DNA from: Marinicella algicola
GTDB lineage: Bacteria > Pseudomonadota > Gammaproteobacteria > Xanthomonadales > Marinicellaceae
Direction: 5' to 3'
Assembly (NCBI RefSeq): GCF_028401385.1
Contig: NZ_JAQOMR010000001.1
Span: 2,978,501 to 3,042,500 of the forward strand
DNA: 64,000 nucleotides
Within the stretch, counting starts at the first letter, position 1. Every line of letters starts with the position of its first letter. The translations under genes and the position numbers were made by a program. The notes beneath the pieces were generated by a model. That model was not told where the DNA came from. It saw only the letters and a program-made list of their open reading frames with translations, and made no database searches. Below are positions 60,550 to 64,000 of this stretch, one piece after another.

Positions 60550-63500
60550 TTATTCGGCGGCAACACCCATGCGCATGCGCTCCATTTCCTCGAGCGCACG
60601 GCGATACTCCACCGGCATGACCTTGCGGAACATCGGACGGTAATGCGCCCAGTCGTCCAGGATCTCCTTGGCACGCGCCGAGCCGGTATAGAGCAGATGG
60701 TTGTTGATCAGGCGCACCAGACGCTCCTCGTCATGCCTTGTCATGTCGCCGGAAACGTCGACACGGCCCTTGTGCATGAGATCTCCGCCATGATGGTGAA
60801 GCTTCTCCAACATGTCGTCTTCTTCCGGAACCGGCTCCAGCATGACCATGGCCATGTTGCAGCGGTCGGCAAAGCCGCCATCCTCATCGAGAACGTAGGC
60901 CACACCGCCGGACATGCCGGCCGCGAAGTTGCGTCCCGTGGAGCCGAGCACGACGACAAGGCCACCGGTCATGTATTCGCAACCGTGGTCGCCGACACCC
61001 TCGACGACGGCGATGGCCCCGGAATTTCTGACCGCAAAGCGCTCGCCTGCGACCCCGTGGAAATAGCATTCACCGGCGGTCGCACCGTAAAGCACGGTAT
61101 TGCCGACAATGATCGATTCTTCCGGCACGATCGGTGAATTTTCCGGCGGACGAATAATGATCTTGCCGCCTGAAAGCCCCTTGCCGACATAGTCGTTACC
61201 GTCACCGATCAGGTCGAATGTCACGCCGCTTGCCAGAAAAGCCCCGAAAGACTGGCCCGCCGTTCCGTGCAGCGTGACCGAGATCGTGTCTTCCTTCAGA
61301 CCCTTCTGGTTCCAGCGCTTCGCAACTTCGCCGGAAAGCATGGCACCGGCCGAACGGTCGACATTCTTGATATCGACGTCGAAGGCAACCTTTTCCTTGT
61401 TCTCCAGTGCCGGCATCGCCTTCTCGATCAGCGTGCGGTCGAGAATATCGTCGATCGGGTGTTTCTGCCGCTCGGTCCAGAAGGTTGCCTCCTTGGGTGC
61501 GTCGATCTTGTGGAAGATCTTCGAGAAATCGAGCCCCTTCGACTTCCAGTGTGCGATTGCTTCGTCCTTGTCGAGCAGTTCGACGGAGCCGATGACATCG
61601 TTGAGGCTGGTAAAGCCAAGCTCGGCCAGCATCTCGCGCAGTTCCTCGGCGACGAAGAAGAAGTAGTTGACCACATGTTCGGGCAGGCCCTTGAAGCGCT
61701 TGCGCAGAACCGGATCCTGAGTAGCGACACCGACCGGGCAGGTATTCAGATGACACTTGCGCATCATGATGCAGCCTGCTGCGATCAGCGGCGCGGTCGA
61801 GAAACCGAACTCGTCGGCGCCGAGCATGGCACCGATCAGCACGTCGCGGCCGGTCTTCAGACCGCCATCCACCTGCAGCGCAATGCGCGAGCGAAGCCCG
61901 TTCAGCACCAAAGTTTGCTGCGTTTCGGCAAGACCGATTTCCCACGGGCTGCCGGCATGCTTCAGCGAAGTCAGCGGCGAGGCGCCGGTGCCACCGTCAA
62001 AACCGGAGATGGTAATGTGATCGGCGCGCGCCTTGGCAACGCCAGCGGCAACCGTTCCGACGCCGACTTCAGAGACCAGCTTGACCGAGACATCGGCCGT
62101 CGGGTTCACATTCTTCAGATCGTAGATCAGCTGCGCCAGATCCTCGATCGAATAGATATCGTGATGCGGCGGCGGCGAAATCAGGCCCACACCCGGCGTC
62201 GAGTGGCGGGTTTTGGCGATTGTCGCATCCACCTTGTGGCCGGGCAGCTGACCACCTTCGCCTGGCTTGGCACCCTGGGCGACCTTGATCTGCAGCATAT
62301 CGGCATTGACCAGATATTCAGCCGTCACGCCGAAGCGGCCAGAAGCGATCTGCTTGATCGCCGAACGCTCCTTCGGCGTCTTGCCATCGGGCAGCTTCAG
62401 ATAACGGTCAGATTCCTCACCGCCCTCGCCGGTGTTCGACTTGCCGCCAATCTGGTTCATGGCGATGGCGAGCGTGGTGTGCGCCTCGCGCGAGATCGAA
62501 CCGAAGGACATCGCACCGGTCGAAAACCGCTTGACGATCTCGGTGGCCGGTTCGACATTTTCGATCGGTACGGGCTTGCGCCCGATCTCGGCGGCTTTCT
62601 TGATGCGGAACAGGCCACGAATGGTGTTCATCCTCAGCGCGGAGGTGTTTTCCAACTTCGCAAACGCGTCGTACCGGTCACGGGCATTGCCACGCACGGC
62701 ATGCTGAAGTTCGGCAACCGCATCCGGTGTCCAGGCATGGGCTTCGCCACGCAGACGGTAGGCATATTCGCCGCCGATATCGAGCGTCGAATCAAGCACC
62801 GGATCCTTGCCGAAGGCAGCGCGATGGCGCGCAGCCGTCTCTTCGGCCACTTCCGTCAGGCCAACGCCCTCGATCATCGAAGCCGTACCGAAGAAGAAAC
62901 GCTCCACAAATTCCGACGACAGGCCGATCGCATCGAAAATCTGCGCGCCGCAATAGGACTGATAGGTCGAGATGCCCATCTTGGACATCACCTTCAGCAT
63001 GCCCTTGCCGATCGCCTTGATGTAGCGATAGATCACTTCGCCGGCGTCGACCTCCTTGGGGAACAGCCCCTTGGCATGCATGTCGGCCAGCGTATCGAAA
63101 GCGAGGTAAGGGTTGATGGCCTCCGCGCCATAGCCGGCGAGACAGCAGAAATGATGAACTTCGCGCGGCTCACCCGATTCAACCACGAGACCGACCGAGG
63201 TTCTCAGCCCCTTGCGGATCAGGTGATGGTGCACGGCAGCCGTTGCCAGAAGCGCGGGGATTGCAATCCGATCCGGGCCGATCTGGCGGTCGGAGAGAAC
63301 GATGATGTTGTAACCGCCTCGAACGGCCGCTTCGGCACGCTCACACAGCCGGTCAATCATCTCCGGCATGCCGTCTTCGCCCTGATCGGCGCTATAGGTG
63401 ACATCCAGGGTCTTGGTGTCGAACCGATCCTCAGTGTGCCCGATCGAACAGAATCTTTTCCAGGTCGCCATTGGTCAGGATCGGCTGGCGGACTTCCAGA

Positions 63501-64000
63501 CGCTTCTCGCGCGAAGCCCCTCGTGGTCGAGCAGGTTCGGGCGCGGGCCGATAAAGGAGACAAGGCTCATGACCAGCTCTTCGCGGATCGGGTCGATCGG
63601 CGGATTGGTGACCTGCGCAAAGTTCTGCTTGAAATAGGTGTAGAGCAGCTTCGACTTGTCCGACATCGCCGAAATCGGCGTATCGGTGCCCATCGAGCCT
63701 ATCGCTTCCTGGCCGGTGGTTGCCATCGGCGACATCAGGATCTTGGTGTCTTCCTGGGTGTAGCCAAAGGCCTGCTGGCGATCGAGCAGCGACACGTCGC
63801 GGCGAAGCGCCCGCGGTTCCACCGGGTTCAGATCTTCCAGAATGAGCTGGGTCCGGTCGAGCCACTCCTGATAGGGATGCATGCCGGCTAGTTCGGACTT
63901 GATCTCGTCATCGGAGACAATCCGCCCCTTCTCCATGTCGATCAGGAGCATGCGGCCCGGTTGCAGGCGCCACTTGGCGACGATGTTTTCTTCCTCGACC
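60550..64000 (-). CDS. gltB: Glutamate synthase [NADPH] large subunit (partial, two frameshifts)
   Basis: The gene runs off the right edge, so the N-terminal amidotransferase domain is missing. Visible: the central domain ([19 protein letters not shown]), FMN/glutamate synthase barrel ([40 protein letters not shown]), the 3Fe-4S cysteines in [20 protein letters not shown], and the C-terminal GXGXG beta-helix ([21 protein letters not shown]). Frame changes near 63510 and 63445. Converts glutamine and 2-oxoglutarate to two glutamates, with gltD as the electron donor. Confidence 0.96.

Noticed and set aside
61267..63891. An 874-codon plus-strand frame lies opposite gltB.
   Set aside because: Codon bias of gltB keeps the opposite frame open; it has no recognisable domain and overlaps a conserved gene throughout.
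1..64000. CRISPR array or retron.
   Set aside because: I saw no series of spaced repeats and no Cas or reverse-transcriptase-like sequence in the window.

Overview
The window looks like the chromosome of an alphaproteobacterium of the order Hyphomicrobiales (Rhizobiales). Support: the Omp10-type lipoprotein close to hemH, gene content typical of that order (kdsD, galU, gltB-gltD), many binding-protein transporters (RbsAC-type, TRAP, sugar ABC), and the codon style. I cannot name a genus.

Layout. (1) 1-7855: RbsA/RbsC-type sugar ABC transporter and GntR regulator on the minus strand, divergent from a dehydrogenase operon on the plus strand (Ldh2-type dehydrogenase, an iron-ADH/aldehyde dehydrogenase in one reading frame, alpha/beta hydrolase). 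(2) 7968-12910: acid-sugar module with a DgoD-like dehydratase, TRAP transporter dctPQM and a divergent GntR/FCD regulator. (3) 13090-31249: a large carbohydrate locus containing a SorC regulator, an acetoin-dehydrogenase-like 2-oxo-acid complex (E1 alpha, E1 beta, E2-hydrolase), a SAF-domain oxidoreductase, a sugar ABC transporter, a PfkB kinase, an unrecognised 424-residue protein, a second SorC regulator, and a complete galactitol-type PTS with its own HPr-EI. (4) 31300-34112: insertion-sequence debris (IS256 fragment, IS3 element, IS5 copy, two IS3 fragments). (5) 34146-50010: a genomic island of about 15.8 kb integrated at the 3' end of tRNA-Leu(CAG), flanked by imperfect direct repeats. 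It carries a DUF4102-type integrase, an AlpA-like regulator with a second recombinase, a two-gene cassette (ComEC-like metallo-beta-lactamase plus GIY-YIG-like protein), a second IS5 copy, and a restriction/defence-like operon (PLD-SNF2 helicase, DNA adenine methylase, 68-residue protein). (6) 50178-64000: core genes including a SelW-like protein, omp10, 5'-nucleotidase, hemH, stomatin/NfeD, kdsD, galU and gltD/gltB.

Sequence quality matters here. More than 30 conserved genes change frame by one base, mostly at runs of C, G, A or T, and in most of those I examined restoring one base recovers the expected family sequence. The two IS5 copies carry complementary single-base losses in different runs. 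I therefore treat most broken genes as intact genes with base-call errors, give the span of the whole gene, and state where the frame changes.

The most interesting parts are the two-gene MBL/GIY-YIG cassette, the adjacent helicase-methylase operon with its small coupled gene, and the locus that pairs an ABC transporter and a complete PTS with an orphan 2-oxo-acid dehydrogenase.
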